Shown here: in pieces, positions 32,550-40,159 of the stretch
Position numbering within the stretch: position 1 is the first letter of the stretch
How the letters are laid out: the number at the start of each line of letters is the position of its first letter
Assembly: GCA_964538505.1 (NCBI GenBank)
Contig: CAZIDY010000001.1
Coordinates: 62,001-126,000, forward strand
Source of the DNA: Zeimonas sp964538505
GTDB lineage: Bacteria; Pseudomonadota; Gammaproteobacteria; Burkholderiales; Burkholderiaceae_E
Direction: 5' to 3'
DNA: 64,000 nucleotides
The notes under the pieces: generated by a model
What the model was told of the DNA's origin: nothing
Seen by the model: only the letters and a program-made list of their open reading frames with translations
Databases searched by the model: none
Program-made: the position numbers and the translations under genes

Positions 32550-33347
32550 TCACTCGGAGCGCGTGGGCTCCTCGCGCCGCAGCCGCTTCTCGATATCGAT
32601 CACGTACATCTGCACGCGACGCAGCACGTCGCTGGGCATTGCGTGGAACGCGAAGGCGACGCGCCGATCGCCATCCAGTGACGGATCCTCGTAGACGCCC
32701 CGTGCGATCAGCTCGCACGGAATGACGAGCGAAGTCGCGGTCTCGATGCGGCTCTGCCGCCAGATGCGTCCCGGCGCAGGCGGCGCATCCTCTGCAGTCA
32801 TCCGGATCGACAGCCCGCCTGCGCTCAGGTCGATCAGCGGGTGACGTACTTCCCGGCCGATCGCGATCCGCTGCACGCACTGCACTTCGTCGTCGGCCGG
32901 CGGGCGCACGCGAAACGATTCCCGGCGCTGTAGTCGGTAGACCTCGCTCGGCACCGGTGCGTGCAGTGTCGTGACCGTCGCGACGGGCTCGTCCGTCGGA
33001 TTCGACGACGTTGTCCACTCGTCGGCCAGCGACATTCCATCAAGCCGGAACTGCGTCTTCACGTTCTCCGGAAACGCGACGCCGATTGCAAAGCTTGCCT
33101 TGCGCAACGCGGCACGATTCTGCGGCTGTCCCGAGGCGTCGAGCTCGACACCGCCGGGCGCGACATGGACGATGCGGGTGACGAGCGCATCGTCGACGCG
33201 ACCTTCCGGGTACAGCGTGACGAGCGATCGCCGCACCATCAGCTCGCGCAGCACCGCCCGCACGGCGAATTCACCTTCGATGCGGTACTCGGGGCTCAAT
33301 GAACCGGAGAGGTCCGGCCCCATGGAGGAGGCTGCGGCGTTCGACAT
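32550..33347 (-). CDS. ycgR: Flagellar brake protein YcgR (PilZ domain)
   Basis: A 265-residue protein with an N-terminal YcgR domain (about 20-130: LRELMVRRSLVTLYPEGRVDDALVTRIVHV) and a C-terminal PilZ domain. The c-di-GMP-binding residues are present: RRESFRVRPP (the RxxxR motif) and DLSAGGLSI (the D/N-x-S-x-x-G motif). When bound to c-di-GMP it slows the motor at MotA/FliG. It lies downstream of fliST on the same strand, and its position supports a local c-di-GMP motility circuit. Confidence 0.93.
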   Translation of the reverse strand: MSNAAASSMGPDLSGSLSPEYRIEGEFAVRAVLRELMVRRSLVTLYPEGRVDDALVTRIVHVAPGGVELDASGQPQNRAALRKASFAIGVAFPENVKTQFRLDGMSLADEWTTSSNPTDEPVATVTTLHAPVPSEVYRLQRRESFRVRPPADDEVQCVQRIAIGREVRHPLIDLSAGGLSIRMTAEDAPPAPGRIWRQSRIETATSLVIPCELIARGVYEDPSLDGDRRVAFAFHAMPSDVLRRVQMYVIDIEKRLRREEPTRSE

Positions 33348-33392
33348 GTCGAGGGGACGAGCGCCGGATGATTTCCCCTCGCGGGGGCGCTG

Positions 33393-33770
33393 TCAAGCCG
33401 GACGGGACGCGCCGCCGTTGCGAGGCGGAGCATCGAACATCGAATCGAGCCACGCACTCGCCGGGTCGGAGAGTCGGCGCAGGTCGGCGTCGACGGCGAG
33501 GAGACGCCGCAGGATGCGCCCTCGCTCCCGACGCTGCTCGGCGTCCAGTGCCTCGGGGCCGCCGGCGCGCGCCACGCCGTCGGCGAGTGTGCGGATCGTC
33601 GAGCTGAGATGGCCGACGCGGTCCCAGTCGCCGGCACGGCCCGCCTCGAGCATTTCCAGCGCGACGAACTCGATTTCGCGGTAGCGGTCGATCAGCGGCA
33701 GCGGCGCGCGGGCGGTGCGCTTGACGGGAATGCGGCTTCGGGCGCGCATGCGGCGGCGATGTGCGTTCAT
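33393..33770 (-). CDS. fliT: FliT-like flagellar chaperone
   Basis: A 125-residue helical protein whose start overlaps the fliS stop (ATGA). After an Arg-rich N-terminus it shows PLIDRYREIEFVALEMLEAGRAGDWDRVGHL and LRRLLAVDADLRRLSDPASAWLDSM. This matches the general FliT pattern: an N-terminal helical bundle with L-x-x-G-D-W and a C-terminal R/D-rich helix. FliT chaperones FliD and can inhibit FlhDC. The family is divergent, so assignment rests partly on synteny fliD-fliS-fliT. Confidence 0.8.
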   Translation of the reverse strand: MNAHRRRMRARSRIPVKRTARAPLPLIDRYREIEFVALEMLEAGRAGDWDRVGHLSSTIRTLADGVARAGGPEALDAEQRRERGRILRRLLAVDADLRRLSDPASAWLDSMFDAPPRNGGASRPA

Positions 33771-34249
33771 GCCGCCGCCAGCGCAGCGGCGGTTGCAGGC
33801 GCCGCCACGGGCGATTTCGCGGCGGCGGACGAACGGGGCGACTCGGGTGCGCGACCGCGCACCTGCGAGGCGATGCGCTTCCACGCATCGCGCAGCTGGT
33901 CGAGCATGCCGCCGACCTCCGCGTACTTCGCGTCGTCGTTCGACAGGTTGGCGTCGAGCAGGCGGTGCGTCATGTATTCGTAGAGCGACTTGAGGTTCGT
34001 TGCCAGCTCGCCGCCGCGCGGATCGAGCGAGGCTTTCAGGCCCTCGTCGAGGATGCGTACGGCGCGGCCGGTCGCTTCGCCCTTGGCAGGAACGCGTCCT
34101 TCGCGCAGCGCGTTGCGCGCCTGCGCAATCGCGTCGGCCGCGCCGTCGAAGAGCATCTCGATCAGCTTGTGCGGATCGGCCTCGGCCACCGACGTTTCCA
34201 GATCGAGATTTCGGTAGGTCGAAGCGAAACTGCGCTGCGGGGCGAACAT
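33767..34249 (-). CDS. fliS: Flagellin export chaperone FliS
   Basis: A 160-residue protein. It starts MFAPQRSFASTYRNLDLETSV and shows ADPHKLIEMLFDGAADAIAQARNAL, LDEGLKASLDPRGGELATNLKSLYEYMTHRLL and MLDQLRDAWKRI. The last 25 residues are an Ala/Pro-rich tail not needed for the fold. It binds the flagellin C-terminus to prevent early polymerisation. It has its own sigma-28 promoter at 34284-34310. Confidence 0.95.
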   Translation of the reverse strand: MFAPQRSFASTYRNLDLETSVAEADPHKLIEMLFDGAADAIAQARNALREGRVPAKGEATGRAVRILDEGLKASLDPRGGELATNLKSLYEYMTHRLLDANLSNDDAKYAEVGGMLDQLRDAWKRIASQVRGRAPESPRSSAAAKSPVAAPATAAALAAA

Positions 34250-34283
34250 CGGGCGGCGTCCTGTTGTTGAACCGATGTCCTCG

Positions 34284-34310
34284 TTATCGGCGCCGCGCGC
34301 GCGCACTTGA
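34284..34310 (-). promoter_or_regulatory. Sigma-28 (FliA) promoter of fliST
   Basis: On the minus strand TCAAG (34306-34310) is followed after 14 bases by a perfect GCCGATAA (34284-34291), about 35 bases before the fliS ATG. This is the same spacing as the fliC promoter. Spacer is very GC-rich. Confidence 0.8.
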
Positions 34311-34347
34311 TCGGAAATCCGCACCTTCCCGTGCACGGCGTGCGACC

Positions 34348-35748
34348 TCATTGCTTCTGCGAGTTGTTCAGGTTGTTCAGCAGGCCCTCGACGCCGGCGA
34401 AGGATCCGGTGATCCTGGAGAGGTTCGCGTCGAGTGCCGTGTACTGGCGCATCAGCCGCTTCTGGATCTCGGCGAGGCGAGCTTCGAGGCGCTCCTGCTG
34501 CTGTTCGGTCCGGCGCTTGTTTGCGTTCAGCGATTCGGTTGCCGCGCTCACGGTGCCCTCGGGGTCGAGGAACTCGCTGACGCGCTTCACCAGGCGGTGC
34601 GCGAGTCCTTCCTGCTCGGGTGTTTCGCCGATGGCAGCGAAGAAGGCCTGCAGCCTGTCCGGCGAGGCGAGCGCGGCCGTGATCTTCGAGTCCTTGATCG
34701 CGAGCGAGCCATCGCGCTGCAACTCGACGCCGATCGCGTTCAGGCTGTTCATCGAGTCGGCTCCGATCGTCGTGCGAAGGAGCTCGCGCATCTGCTGCTG
34801 CACTCGAACGGCCATCTGGTTGCCCTGCAGCGGTCCGGCCGTCTTCGTCGTAGCGTCGTAGCGCGTCTGGTCGGCGATCAGCGTGTTCAGCTCGTTGTAC
34901 GCCTTGACGAAGGCGTCGAGCGATTCGCGCAGCGCCTTCGCGTCGCTCGCCACGCCGATTTCCACGGGCGCCGTCGTCTGGCGCTTCAGCTCGAGTGTCA
35001 CGTTCTCGATGACGCCTTCGAGCCGGTTTCCCGATGCCGCGACGGTCAGTCCGTTGACGTTGACCGATGCGTCCTGCGCGGCTTGCGTCCGCTGCATGGA
35101 TGCGTTCTGCGAGGCCGGGTCGTATGCGAGCGAGGCGAGATCACCGCCACCGTCGACCGCGATCGTGAAGGCCTGGTTCGCGCCGCTCTCGGCGCTGCGG
35201 ATCATCAACCGCTGGCCGGTGCCGTCGGCGACGAGCGATGCGGTGACGCCGGCCGAGGCCGAGTTGATCGCGTTGCGCACGTCGGCGAGCGTGGCGCCTT
35301 CGGGGATCTGGATCGACACCTCGGCGCGTTCGGGGTCGGCGCTGAAGGTCGTGTCGGCGATCGATCCGAGCTGGATGCGAAGGGTGCCTCCGCCGATCAC
35401 GGCGTCGGACGACGTGAAGGCGTTGCTGGCCAGCGTCTGCCGGCTGGCGAGGGCCAATACTTCGATCGAGTAGGAACCGGTGATTGCACCGCTGCGCGCC
35501 GCGGCGCCGACGAAGCTCTCGTCGGTGCTGGTCGCCGTCGCCGCTCGCCAGGTGTCGAGGCGCGTGAGCGCGCGCGCGGCGTCCTGGAAGGTAGACAGTG
35601 CCGATTGCAGCTTGCCCCACGCCGAGAGCTTTGTCTGGATCCCGGACAGCGTGAGGTCGAGTGCCTGCATCGGTCGCCGCTCGATCTGCATCAATTGGGA
35701 GACGATGCCGGCGACGTCGAGGTTCGAGGTGCCGCTAATCGTGGCCAT
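34348..35748 (-). CDS. fliD: Flagellar filament cap protein FliD
   Basis: A 466-residue HAP2. N-terminal domain reads MATISGTSNLDVAGIVSQLMQIERRPMQAL with a coiled-coil (IQTKLSAWGKLQSALSTFQDA). The middle domain contains VTLELKRQTTAPVEIGV. The C-terminal region ends RQYTALDANLSRITGSFAGVEGLLNNLNNS. It caps the filament and promotes flagellin folding. The ATG follows CAGGAG. It is encoded 212 bases downstream of fliC, past a strong hairpin. Confidence 0.95.
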   Translation of the reverse strand: MATISGTSNLDVAGIVSQLMQIERRPMQALDLTLSGIQTKLSAWGKLQSALSTFQDAARALTRLDTWRAATATSTDESFVGAAARSGAITGSYSIEVLALASRQTLASNAFTSSDAVIGGGTLRIQLGSIADTTFSADPERAEVSIQIPEGATLADVRNAINSASAGVTASLVADGTGQRLMIRSAESGANQAFTIAVDGGGDLASLAYDPASQNASMQRTQAAQDASVNVNGLTVAASGNRLEGVIENVTLELKRQTTAPVEIGVASDAKALRESLDAFVKAYNELNTLIADQTRYDATTKTAGPLQGNQMAVRVQQQMRELLRTTIGADSMNSLNAIGVELQRDGSLAIKDSKITAALASPDRLQAFFAAIGETPEQEGLAHRLVKRVSEFLDPEGTVSAATESLNANKRRTEQQQERLEARLAEIQKRLMRQYTALDANLSRITGSFAGVEGLLNNLNNSQKQ

Positions 35749-35865
35749 GAGCCGACTCCTGCGGGTGACGGAGGCGCATGAATCGCTGGTCGGGCCTGCG
35801 ATCGCGCTTCGTCGATGCGGTGACTGTAGGGGCTGCGGACGGCGGCGAACGGCCGATCAACGGCA

Positions 35866-35895
35866 AACGGCCGGCGCTTATCGGCGCCGGCCGTT
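35866..35895 (-). terminator. Hairpin downstream of fliC
   Basis: A perfect 12-bp GC-rich stem (AACGGCCGGCGC and its complement) with a 6-base loop lies 65 bases after the fliC stop. On the minus strand only a weak T-rich stretch follows (CGTTTGCC), so it may be a poor terminator or a 3' stabiliser of fliC mRNA. The loop region reads GCCGATAA on the minus strand, identical to a sigma-28 -10 element, but no matching -35 is present. Confidence 0.6.
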
Positions 35896-35960
35896 CGTGT
35901 TCAGCCGAACATGCGGGGTGGCGGGCGATTCGGCATCGTCCGGTTCACCCCACGCGCCGA

Positions 35961-36788
35961 TCAGCGCAGCAGCGACAGGACGTTCTGCGGTACCGCGTTA
36001 GCCTGCGAGAGCATCGCCATGCCGGCCTGTTGCAGCACCTGGGCACGCGAGAGGTTCGCGGTTTCGGCCGCGAAATCGGTGTCCATGATGCGGCCGCGGG
36101 CCGACGCAAGGTTTTCTGAGGCGACCTGGAGACTCCCGATAACGCTGTCAAACTGGTTCTGCGCGGCGCCATACGCGGAGCGAGCGGTGGTAACCGTGTC
36201 AATCGCCGTGTCAAGCGCTGTAATGGCGGCCGTAGCGCCGGTGGCGTCTGCGCCCGCGATCGACAGTGCCGTTACCGCCGTTGCAGTGCCAGAGAGGTCC
36301 GAGGAGGTGATGCTGACGGTGTCAGTGGTTGCGTTGCCGGCGCCGACCTGGAAGTCGAAAGTTGCATTCGTTCCGTCGAGCAGTTGACGGCCATTGAACG
36401 TTGTACCGTCGACCAAGCGCTCCACTTCGGCAGCCAGCTTTGTAAACTCGGCGTTGAGGTTCGTCCGATCGCCGGCAGTATTCGTACCATTCTTCGCCTG
36501 GACAGCCAGCTCGCGCATGCGTTGAAGCGCATCCCCGATCTTGCCCAAAGCGCCCTCGGCGGTTTGCGCCAGCGAAATGCCGTCGTTGGCGTTTCGAATC
36601 GCGACGTTCATGCCGCGTACCTGCGTGCTCATCCGCTCCGCGATCGCCAGCCCCGCCGCATCGTCTTTCGCGCTGTTCACGCGCAGACCCGACGACAGCC
36701 GCTGAATGGAGCTAGCGAGCGCGCTTTGCGTCGTGCCAAGATTCCGCTGAGCATTCAGCGAAATCATGTTCGTGTTGATCTGTGCCAT
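35961..36788 (-). CDS. fliC: Flagellin FliC
   Basis: A 275-residue flagellin, short for the family. It has the conserved D0/D1 N-terminus (MAQINTNMISLNAQRNL, SSIQRLSSGLRVNSAKDDAAGLAIAERM, DGISLAQTAEGALGKIGDALQRMRELAVQA) and C-terminus (GRIMDTDFAAETANLSRAQVLQQAGMAMLSQANAVPQNVLSLL). The surface-exposed middle (about 150-210) is only about 60 residues, rich in Ala and Thr, so D2/D3 are essentially absent. It has a strong SD (CAGGAG) and a sigma-28 promoter 100 bases upstream. Confidence 0.97.
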   Translation of the reverse strand: MAQINTNMISLNAQRNLGTTQSALASSIQRLSSGLRVNSAKDDAAGLAIAERMSTQVRGMNVAIRNANDGISLAQTAEGALGKIGDALQRMRELAVQAKNGTNTAGDRTNLNAEFTKLAAEVERLVDGTTFNGRQLLDGTNATFDFQVGAGNATTDTVSITSSDLSGTATAVTALSIAGADATGATAAITALDTAIDTVTTARSAYGAAQNQFDSVIGSLQVASENLASARGRIMDTDFAAETANLSRAQVLQQAGMAMLSQANAVPQNVLSLLR

Positions 36789-36889
36789 TTGCCTAACTCC
36801 TGCCCTGTTTGCTGAGTTTCTCGTTCTGTCGAATCGGCGGGGTTTCGGCCTCGCCGCACCAGTGGGGGGAATCGCCCCCAGTCCCTGCG

Positions 36890-36916
36890 TTATCGGCGAT
36901 GCCTATCAGCGCTTTA
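36890..36916 (-). promoter_or_regulatory. Sigma-28 (FliA) promoter of fliC
   Basis: Minus strand TAAAG (36912-36916), 14-base spacer, then GCCGATAA (36890-36897), a full match to the FliA consensus -10. Transcription would start near 36882 and give a leader of about 95 bases. Confidence 0.88.
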
Positions 36917-36920
36917 GCGT

Positions 36921-36969
36921 TTGACGGTTCGTGAACGAAGCGATACGAGTTCTTCCTACATTTGTAGGA
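36921..36969 (+). promoter_or_regulatory. Candidate flhDC promoter with 7-2-7 operator-like repeat
   Basis: TTGACG (36921-36926) and TACGAG (36944-36949) are 17 bases apart; the -35 is good and the -10 weak. Just downstream, TCCTACA-TT-TGTAGGA (36954-36969) is a perfect 7-2-7 inverted repeat covering the predicted start point. This geometry is typical of NarL/FixJ-type response-regulator sites. A regulator bound there would block initiation. Inference. Confidence 0.45.
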
Positions 36970-37107
36970 GTTTTTCCGTCTCCCGCTGCAACCCTTTTCC
37001 GATTCAAGAACTCCGGCGGACAGCCGACACTGGCGCCACGGTCGGAACCGAACTACGACCACGCGCCGGCGACGCCGGCTGCCGACGAAGAACGACAGGG
37101 TTACGGG

Positions 37108-37443
37108 ATGAACAACGAACAACGCTGGATGTCGGAGATTCGCGAGACGAATCTCTCGTACCTGATCCTCGCGCAGCGTCTGATCCGCGACGACCGCGCG
37201 CAGGCGCTGTACCGGCTCGGCATCTCCGAGGAGGTCGCCGACCTGCTGGACGCGCTCACCCCCAGTCAGCTGCTGAAGATCGCCGCCGGCAACCAGTTGA
37301 TGTGCCGCTTCCGTTTCGACGATGAGATCGTCTGGTCGCTGCTCACCGACCACGGCCGCGCCAACGAGCGCGACGAGGGCAGTGCGCGCCGGCTGCACGC
37401 GAGCATCCTGATGGCGGGCAACTTCGCCGAGGCGCAGTCGTGA
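37108..37443 (+). CDS. flhD: Flagellar transcriptional activator FlhD
   Basis: A 111-residue protein. It has the conserved FlhD core: MSEIRETNLSYLILAQRLIRDDRAQALYRLGISEEVADLL and LTPSQLLKIAAGNQLMCRFRFDDE. It forms the FlhD4C2 hexamer with FlhC, the master activator of flagellar class II operons. ATG 37108 follows a weak GG-rich site. Its stop overlaps the flhC GTG. The remaining upstream in-frame sequence lacks family similarity, so it is excluded. Confidence 0.95.
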   Translation: MNNEQRWMSEIRETNLSYLILAQRLIRDDRAQALYRLGISEEVADLLDALTPSQLLKIAAGNQLMCRFRFDDEIVWSLLTDHGRANERDEGSARRLHASILMAGNFAEAQS

Positions 37444-38012
37444 GCGCTGGTGCGGTGTCGACCGTGGCGAGCGCAGCAAGCACGGCGCGTCGCAGCCTTC
37501 TCGAGGACAACCGCCAGATCGCCCGCGCGATCGAGATGATCGAGCTCGGCGCGCGGCTGCAGATGCTGCAGGCCGAGACCGAGCTGCCCTACGAGCGACT
37601 GCTGCGCCTGTACAAGGAAGTGGCGGGTCGCTCGCCGTCGAAAGGACAGCTGCCGTTCTCCACCGACTGGTTCGTCGCGTGGCAGCCCAACATCCACTCG
37701 TCGCTGTTCTACAACCTGTACGGCTATCTGCTGAAGACGAGCCCGCTCGACGACGTCGAGGCGATCGTCAAGGCATATCGGCTCTATGCGGCGGAGATCG
37801 AATCGCTCGGCGTCGAGCCGCTGCTGTCGATCACGCGCGCCTGGCGGATGGTGCGTTTCATCGATGCGGGGATGCTCGGTTCGACGAAATGCAGCCGTTG
37901 CGGCGGGCACTTCGTGACGCATCCGCACGAGATCGAGCGCAATTTCGTCTGCGGGTTGTGCGTGCCGCCGGCGCGTGCGGGGAAAGGGCGGCGCAGCGGG
38001 GCGATCCACTGA
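37440..38012 (+). CDS. flhC: Flagellar transcriptional activator FlhC
   Basis: A 190-residue partner of FlhD, starting at GTG 37440 and overlapping flhD by four bases. Conserved segments: IARAIEMIELGARLQMLQAETELPYERLLRLYKEVAGRSPSKGQLPFSTDWF, and the zinc site CSRCGGHF ... FVCGLC with four cysteines. The zinc site is needed for DNA binding by FlhD4C2. The N-terminal 20 residues are a variable Ala/Ser-rich extension. Confidence 0.96.
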   Translation: MSAGAVSTVASAASTARRSLLEDNRQIARAIEMIELGARLQMLQAETELPYERLLRLYKEVAGRSPSKGQLPFSTDWFVAWQPNIHSSLFYNLYGYLLKTSPLDDVEAIVKAYRLYAAEIESLGVEPLLSITRAWRMVRFIDAGMLGSTKCSRCGGHFVTHPHEIERNFVCGLCVPPARAGKGRRSGAIH

Positions 38013-38108
38013 TCTCTCAGGAAATCGTTCCATAAAGGAGCTCGGGACGAAAGACGGTCGGCGCCAGATCGCGTCTGAAGACGAGAAGCTTCATCGCACC
38101 GCGAGAAC

Positions 38109-38125
38109 TGCTCGTTTCGCGAGCA
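38109..38125 (+). terminator. Possible flhDC terminator hairpin
   Basis: TGCTCG-TTTCG-CGAGCA followed by ATTTGCCC, 97 bases after the flhC stop. The T-run is short. Its shape, with loop TTT(CG), resembles the hairpin of repeat A. Confidence 0.35.
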
Positions 38126-38235
38126 ATTTGCCCGCCCCGTTCGATAGCGGCTGCCGAATTGCACGATCTGCGAGCGTTTCCACGCAGCTTGGCTCTGTCG
38201 TGCGCGAATGTGCTCCGTTTCCGTGCAATCCGGTT

Positions 38236-38292
38236 CACGTCATCGGCGCCGTGTGAATCTGCGGCACGCTACCGTTCCCCTCGTAGCGCACT
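38236..38292. repeat. Dispersed repeat B, copy 2
   Basis: Bases 38251-38290 match 20681-20720 at 36 of 40 positions. An 18-codon frame on the minus strand, starting with GTG, is preserved in this copy too. It lies about 185 bases upstream of the antitoxin gene; the other copy lies about 160 bases downstream of the VapBC relic. Confidence 0.65.
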
Positions 38293-38476
38293 CTCGTTTC
38301 ATCCGGAACGCCGGGCCCGCGCCCGGGGCTGAGTTGCTCAGTAGTAACGCGCCTCGCGTTGGTGCCGGACCGCGAGCAGCACGCGCGAGGGAGCGGCGCT
38401 ATGCGTCCGATCCTTCTTGCGCCAACTGCCGACGTGCTATCGTATGGTCTAGTTGACAGGCTGGTTGGTTGAGATC

Positions 38477-38719
38477 ATGCGCGAAGTAGGTGCTTTCGAG
38501 GCAAAGAGCAAGCTGGGAACGCTGCTCGATCGCGTCGAACGGGGGGAGGAAATCCTCATCACTCGCAGAGGCAGGGCCGTTGCGCGGCTCGTCCCGGCGG
38601 AGGCCGGGCTCGACCGCGTTCGTGCGCAACGCGCGGTCGACGGCATTCTGCAGACGAGAAGAGGCGTCACTCTCGGCGGGATTTCGATCAAGGAGCTGGT
38701 GAACGAAGGCCGTCCATGA
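38477..38719 (+). CDS. Phd/YefM-family antitoxin
   Basis: An 80-residue antitoxin. The N-terminal domain MREVGAFEAKSKLGTLLDRVERGEEILITRRGRAVARLVPA is the DNA-binding Phd/YefM fold. The C-terminal part (TRRGVTLGGISIKELVNEGRP) is the toxin-binding end. ATG 38477 is preferred because the family begins M-x-x-V-x-x-F-E-A-K. It overlaps the toxin gene by four bases. It should bind its own promoter with the toxin to repress the operon. Confidence 0.9.
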   Translation: MREVGAFEAKSKLGTLLDRVERGEEILITRRGRAVARLVPAEAGLDRVRAQRAVDGILQTRRGVTLGGISIKELVNEGRP

Positions 38720-39150
38720 GCTTCGTGCTCGACAGTTCCGTGACTCTGTCATGGTGCTTCGAGGACGAGCGCACCGACGCAGGCGACGAAACGCTGAGAC
38801 GCGTCGCGGCATCGGGCGCCATTGCGCCTGTCCTCTGGCCGCTGGAAGTGTTGAACGGCCTTGCGATGGCGGAGCGCCGGCGTCGTCTCGATCCAGCGAC
38901 GCGGCAACGCCTCGCTGGCTTCCTGTGCGACCTGCCGGTCAAGATCGATCTGGAGGCACCCGCTCTGGCGTGGGACGTGATTGCCGAGCTTGCGGCGCGA
39001 TTCCATCTCACCGTCTACGACGCCGCGTATCTCGAACTGGCGCGCCGCTTGATGATGCCGCTGGCGACGCTGGATCAGGATCTGCGAATCGCGGCGAAAG
39101 AGCTCGGCATTTCGCTGCTCGGCAGGGCGGGTGACGCCCTTCCGGACTGA
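38716..39150 (+). CDS. vapC: VapC-type PIN-domain toxin
   Basis: A 144-residue PIN RNase. Acidic active-site residues are all present: D6 in FVLDSSVTLSW, E44 in WPLEVLNGL, D102 in LTVYDAAYLELA and D120 in TLDQDLR. It should be an active toxin inhibited by the antitoxin before it. The pair sits between flhC and motA, separating flhDC from the motility operon it commonly precedes. Confidence 0.92.
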   Translation: MSFVLDSSVTLSWCFEDERTDAGDETLRRVAASGAIAPVLWPLEVLNGLAMAERRRRLDPATRQRLAGFLCDLPVKIDLEAPALAWDVIAELAARFHLTVYDAAYLELARRLMMPLATLDQDLRIAAKELGISLLGRAGDALPD

Positions 39151-39188
39151 ATTCCCGCCGAGAATGGCCGTCGAATCCGGTCCCCGAT

Positions 39189-39215
39189 TCAAGAATCCGG
39201 CCGGAAGTCCGAAAA
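39189..39215 (+). promoter_or_regulatory. Candidate sigma-28 promoter of motAB
   Basis: TCAAG (39189-39193), a 14-base spacer and TCCGAAAA (39208-39215). The -10 differs from GCCGATAA at two positions. The spacing is the same as that of the fliC, fliS, flgM and mcp promoters. It lies 57 bases before the motA ATG, within the toxin-motA gap. Confidence 0.5.
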
Positions 39216-39271
39216 CGCGGAAGTAGCCCGTCGGTCTGCCGACATCTCTCTACCCCGCTCCGCGTCGTCGC

Positions 39272-40129
39272 ATGCTCGTTCTCGTTGGATATCTCGTCGT
39301 CGTCGGTTCGGTGCTCGGGGGCTTCGCGCTCGCCGGCGGGCACATGGGGGCGCTGTTCCAGCCGCTCGAGTTCCTGATCATCGGTGGCGCGGCGATCGGC
39401 GCTTTCGTCGTGTCGAACAACGTCAAGGTCCTGAAGGCTGTCTTTCGAAGCCTGCCGGGGCTGCTGAAGGGCTCCAAGTACACGAAGGCGCGCTACATGG
39501 AGCTGATGGCGCTGCTCTACGACCTGCTGCAGAAGGCGCGCAAGGAAGGGCTGATGGCGATCGAGTCGGACGTCGATGCCCCGCAGGACAGCGCGATTTT
39601 CCAGCGGTACCCGGCCATCACCGCCGATCACGAGGTGGTCGAGTTCGTTACCGACTACCTGCGCATGATGGTCTCGGGCAACCTGAACAGTTTCGAGCTC
39701 GAGAACCTGATGGACAACGAGATCGAGACACACCATCACGAGGCGATGGTGCCTTCGCACGCGATCCAGAAGGTCGCCGACGGGCTGCCGGCCTTCGGCA
39801 TCGTGGCCGCGGTGATGGGCGTCGTGCACACGATGGGCTCGGTCGGTCGGCCGCCGTCGGAGCTCGGCCAGATGATCGCGCACGCGCTCGTCGGCACTTT
39901 CCTCGGCATCCTGCTCGCGTACGGCTTCGTCGCGCCGCTGGCCACGCTGCTCGAGCAGAAGGCCGACGAGACGACGAAGGAGCTGCAGTGCGTGAAGGTG
40001 ACGCTGCTCGCGAGCATGCAGGGCTACGCGCCGACCATCGCGGTGGAGTTCGGCCGCAAGGTGCTCTTCTCGACGGAGCGGCCGAGCTTCATCGAGCTCG
40101 AGTCGCACGTGAAGCAGAAGAAGGCCTGA
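39272..40129 (+). CDS. motA: Flagellar motor stator protein MotA
   Basis: A 285-residue stator subunit of the proton-driven type. It has four membrane segments: MLVLVGYLVVVGSVLGGFAL, PLEFLIIGGAAIGAFVV, a pair at ADGLPAFGIVAAVMGVVHTM and VGTFLGILLAYGFVAPLATLL. The cytoplasmic loop holds YDLLQKARKEGLMAIESDVD and FVTDYLRMMVSGNL, including the charged FliG-contacting residues. It forms the proton channel with MotB, whose gene follows after 30 bases. Confidence 0.96.
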   Translation: MLVLVGYLVVVGSVLGGFALAGGHMGALFQPLEFLIIGGAAIGAFVVSNNVKVLKAVFRSLPGLLKGSKYTKARYMELMALLYDLLQKARKEGLMAIESDVDAPQDSAIFQRYPAITADHEVVEFVTDYLRMMVSGNLNSFELENLMDNEIETHHHEAMVPSHAIQKVADGLPAFGIVAAVMGVVHTMGSVGRPPSELGQMIAHALVGTFLGILLAYGFVAPLATLLEQKADETTKELQCVKVTLLASMQGYAPTIAVEFGRKVLFSTERPSFIELESHVKQKKA

Positions 40130-40159
40130 CCGAAGGTCGCGGACGGAGCGAGCGCACAA

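Larger units (their letters stand above)
36789..37107. other. fliC-flhDC intergenic regulatory region
   Basis: This 319-bp gap holds the fliC leader (about 90 bases, with a G-run/C-run pair able to pair at 36862-36879), the fliC sigma-28 promoter (36890-36916), a candidate flhDC promoter (36921-36949) with a 7-2-7 inverted repeat (36954-36969), and a flhDC leader of about 150 bases. The longer leader has an open frame in the flhD frame from 36931, but no ribosome site supports it as coding. Confidence 0.6.
38013..38476. other. Intergenic region between flhC and the toxin-antitoxin pair
   Basis: 464 bases without a credible gene. It contains a hairpin (38109-38125) that may end flhDC transcription, repeat B copy 2 (38236-38292), a GC-rich palindrome near 38312-38328 and the upstream region of the antitoxin gene. 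Codon-position bias is weak and no frame has a plausible product. Confidence 0.5.

Noticed and set aside
38292..38476. CRISPR, tRNA or integrase remnants in the gap before the toxin-antitoxin pair
   Set aside because: No regularly spaced repeats, cloverleaf-like structure or recombinase fragment is visible there or elsewhere in the window.
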